NCBI RefSeq assembly: GCF_000753865.1
Contig: NZ_JQFW01000010.1
Coordinates: 62,001 to 126,000, forward strand
From: Alteromonas sp. LOR
Lineage (GTDB): Bacteria; Pseudomonadota; Gammaproteobacteria; Enterobacterales; Alteromonadaceae
Length of the DNA: 64,000 nt
Reading direction: 5' to 3'
Part shown: in pieces, positions 63,795-64,000 of the stretch
Position numbering within the stretch: position 1 is the stretch's first letter
How the letters are laid out: each line of letters opens with the position of its first letter
Notes under the pieces: generated by a model
Database searches by the model: none
What the model was told of the DNA's origin: nothing
The model's input: only the letters and a program-made list of their open reading frames with translations
Translations under genes and position numbers: made by a program

Positions 63795-64000
63795 CTACAG
63801 ATACTTGCTCCATTTGTCTAGATTAGAAAATGTATTATTAGACTTGATGATATTTTCAGTATTACGTCCTTCATAGCTGCGGTGTACGATACCCCATGTA
63901 GTAGTGAGTTTTTCTCGAGAACCAGCGTTAACGCCTCTAATTTTATTATTTTTTATAGTGTTGTTTCCTTTAACGCCGTTTAGCGAAATCCCCTCAAATG
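63795..64000 (-). CDS. Beta-helix protein, C-terminal fragment (cut by window edge)
   Basis: An open frame on the minus strand enters from the right edge and ends at a TAG (63795-63797), giving ~67 residues. FEGISLNGVKGNNTIKNNKIRGV and HRSYEGRNTENIIKSNNTF have the repeated Asn-rich turns of a right-handed parallel beta-helix, as in pectate-lyase-like enzymes. The gene is convergent with the GH88-like gene. Probably a further lyase or glycosidase of the locus; family not resolvable from this piece. Confidence 0.6.
   Translation of the reverse strand, partial: FEGISLNGVKGNNTIKNNKIRGVNAGSREKLTTTWGIVHRSYEGRNTENIIKSNNTFSNLDKWSKYL

Overview
The window looks like part of a large Alteromonas-type (marine gammaproteobacterial) replicon that carries an ulvan-utilisation locus. 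The clues are TonB-dependent receptors, FecI/FecR-type signalling, a PEP-CTERM-like tail, lipoprotein-rich CAZymes and sulfatases, and complete uronate and rhamnose catabolic sets. A replication and partition module (putative initiator, parA, parB, parS-like palindromes, iteron-like repeats) lies inside the cargo, so a CAZyme plasmid or chromid is more likely than the main chromosome. CAZyme plasmids for ulvan are known from Alteromonas; I cannot prove from this window that the molecule is circular.

Layout. 1-2.75 kb: the end of a CusA/CzcA-type RND pump and a hipBA toxin-antitoxin operon with three evenly spaced operators. 2.8-14.5 kb: first CAZyme block, with a GH43-like lipoprotein, a nucleoside-hydrolase-like lipoprotein, an S1 sulfatase, a GH88-like unsaturated uronyl hydrolase, a dockerin-bearing PL24/PL25-type ulvan lyase, a small cohesin-like PEP-CTERM protein, and a parallel beta-helix protein. 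14.9-20.6 kb: replication/partition module with a predicted small RNA. 20.8-37.3 kb: transport and catabolism, with an NCS1-like permease, sulfatase, kdgK, a TRAP transporter, kduD, kduI, a DeoR-family regulator, a rhamnulokinase-like kinase, rhaD aldolase/dehydrogenase, rhaI and an lldD-like enzyme. 37.4-48.7 kb: an NPP1-like secreted protein, a FecI-FecR-FecA type signalling set, a second TonB receptor next to a PI-PLC-like enzyme, and a divergent metallophosphoesterase. 48.9-53.7 kb: a Tat-linked GMC oxidoreductase pair, then a Planctomycetes/Verrucomicrobia-type ECF sigma factor with a FecR-LamG anti-sigma protein. 53.9-64 kb: two GH78 rhamnosidases, a sulfatase-GH39-like fusion, a second GH88-like hydrolase and the edge of another beta-helix gene.

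How it fits together (inference from families). The lyase cuts sulfated rhamnose-uronate chains. Sulfatases, GH78, GH43, GH39-like and GH88 enzymes reduce the fragments to rhamnose, xylose-type sugars and 5-keto-4-deoxyuronate. KduI, KduD and KdgK take the uronate to KDPG. The isomerase, kinase and bifunctional aldolase/dehydrogenase take rhamnose to DHAP plus lactate, which the FMN enzyme can oxidise to pyruvate. A recurring operator made of 7-bp half-sites repeated every 10 bp (TGATTGA-N3-TGATTGA and relatives) lies upstream of most of these units. It suggests one regulator, perhaps the DeoR-family protein encoded mid-locus.

Most unusual points: an adjacent dockerin/cohesin gene pair (a possible minimal cell-surface ulvan-degrading complex), the PVC-type sigma/anti-sigma pair with a LamG sensor, parS-like palindromes with a CGCG core, a GATC-rich iteron region, a promoter-to-terminator small RNA, and the sulfatase-GH39 fusion.
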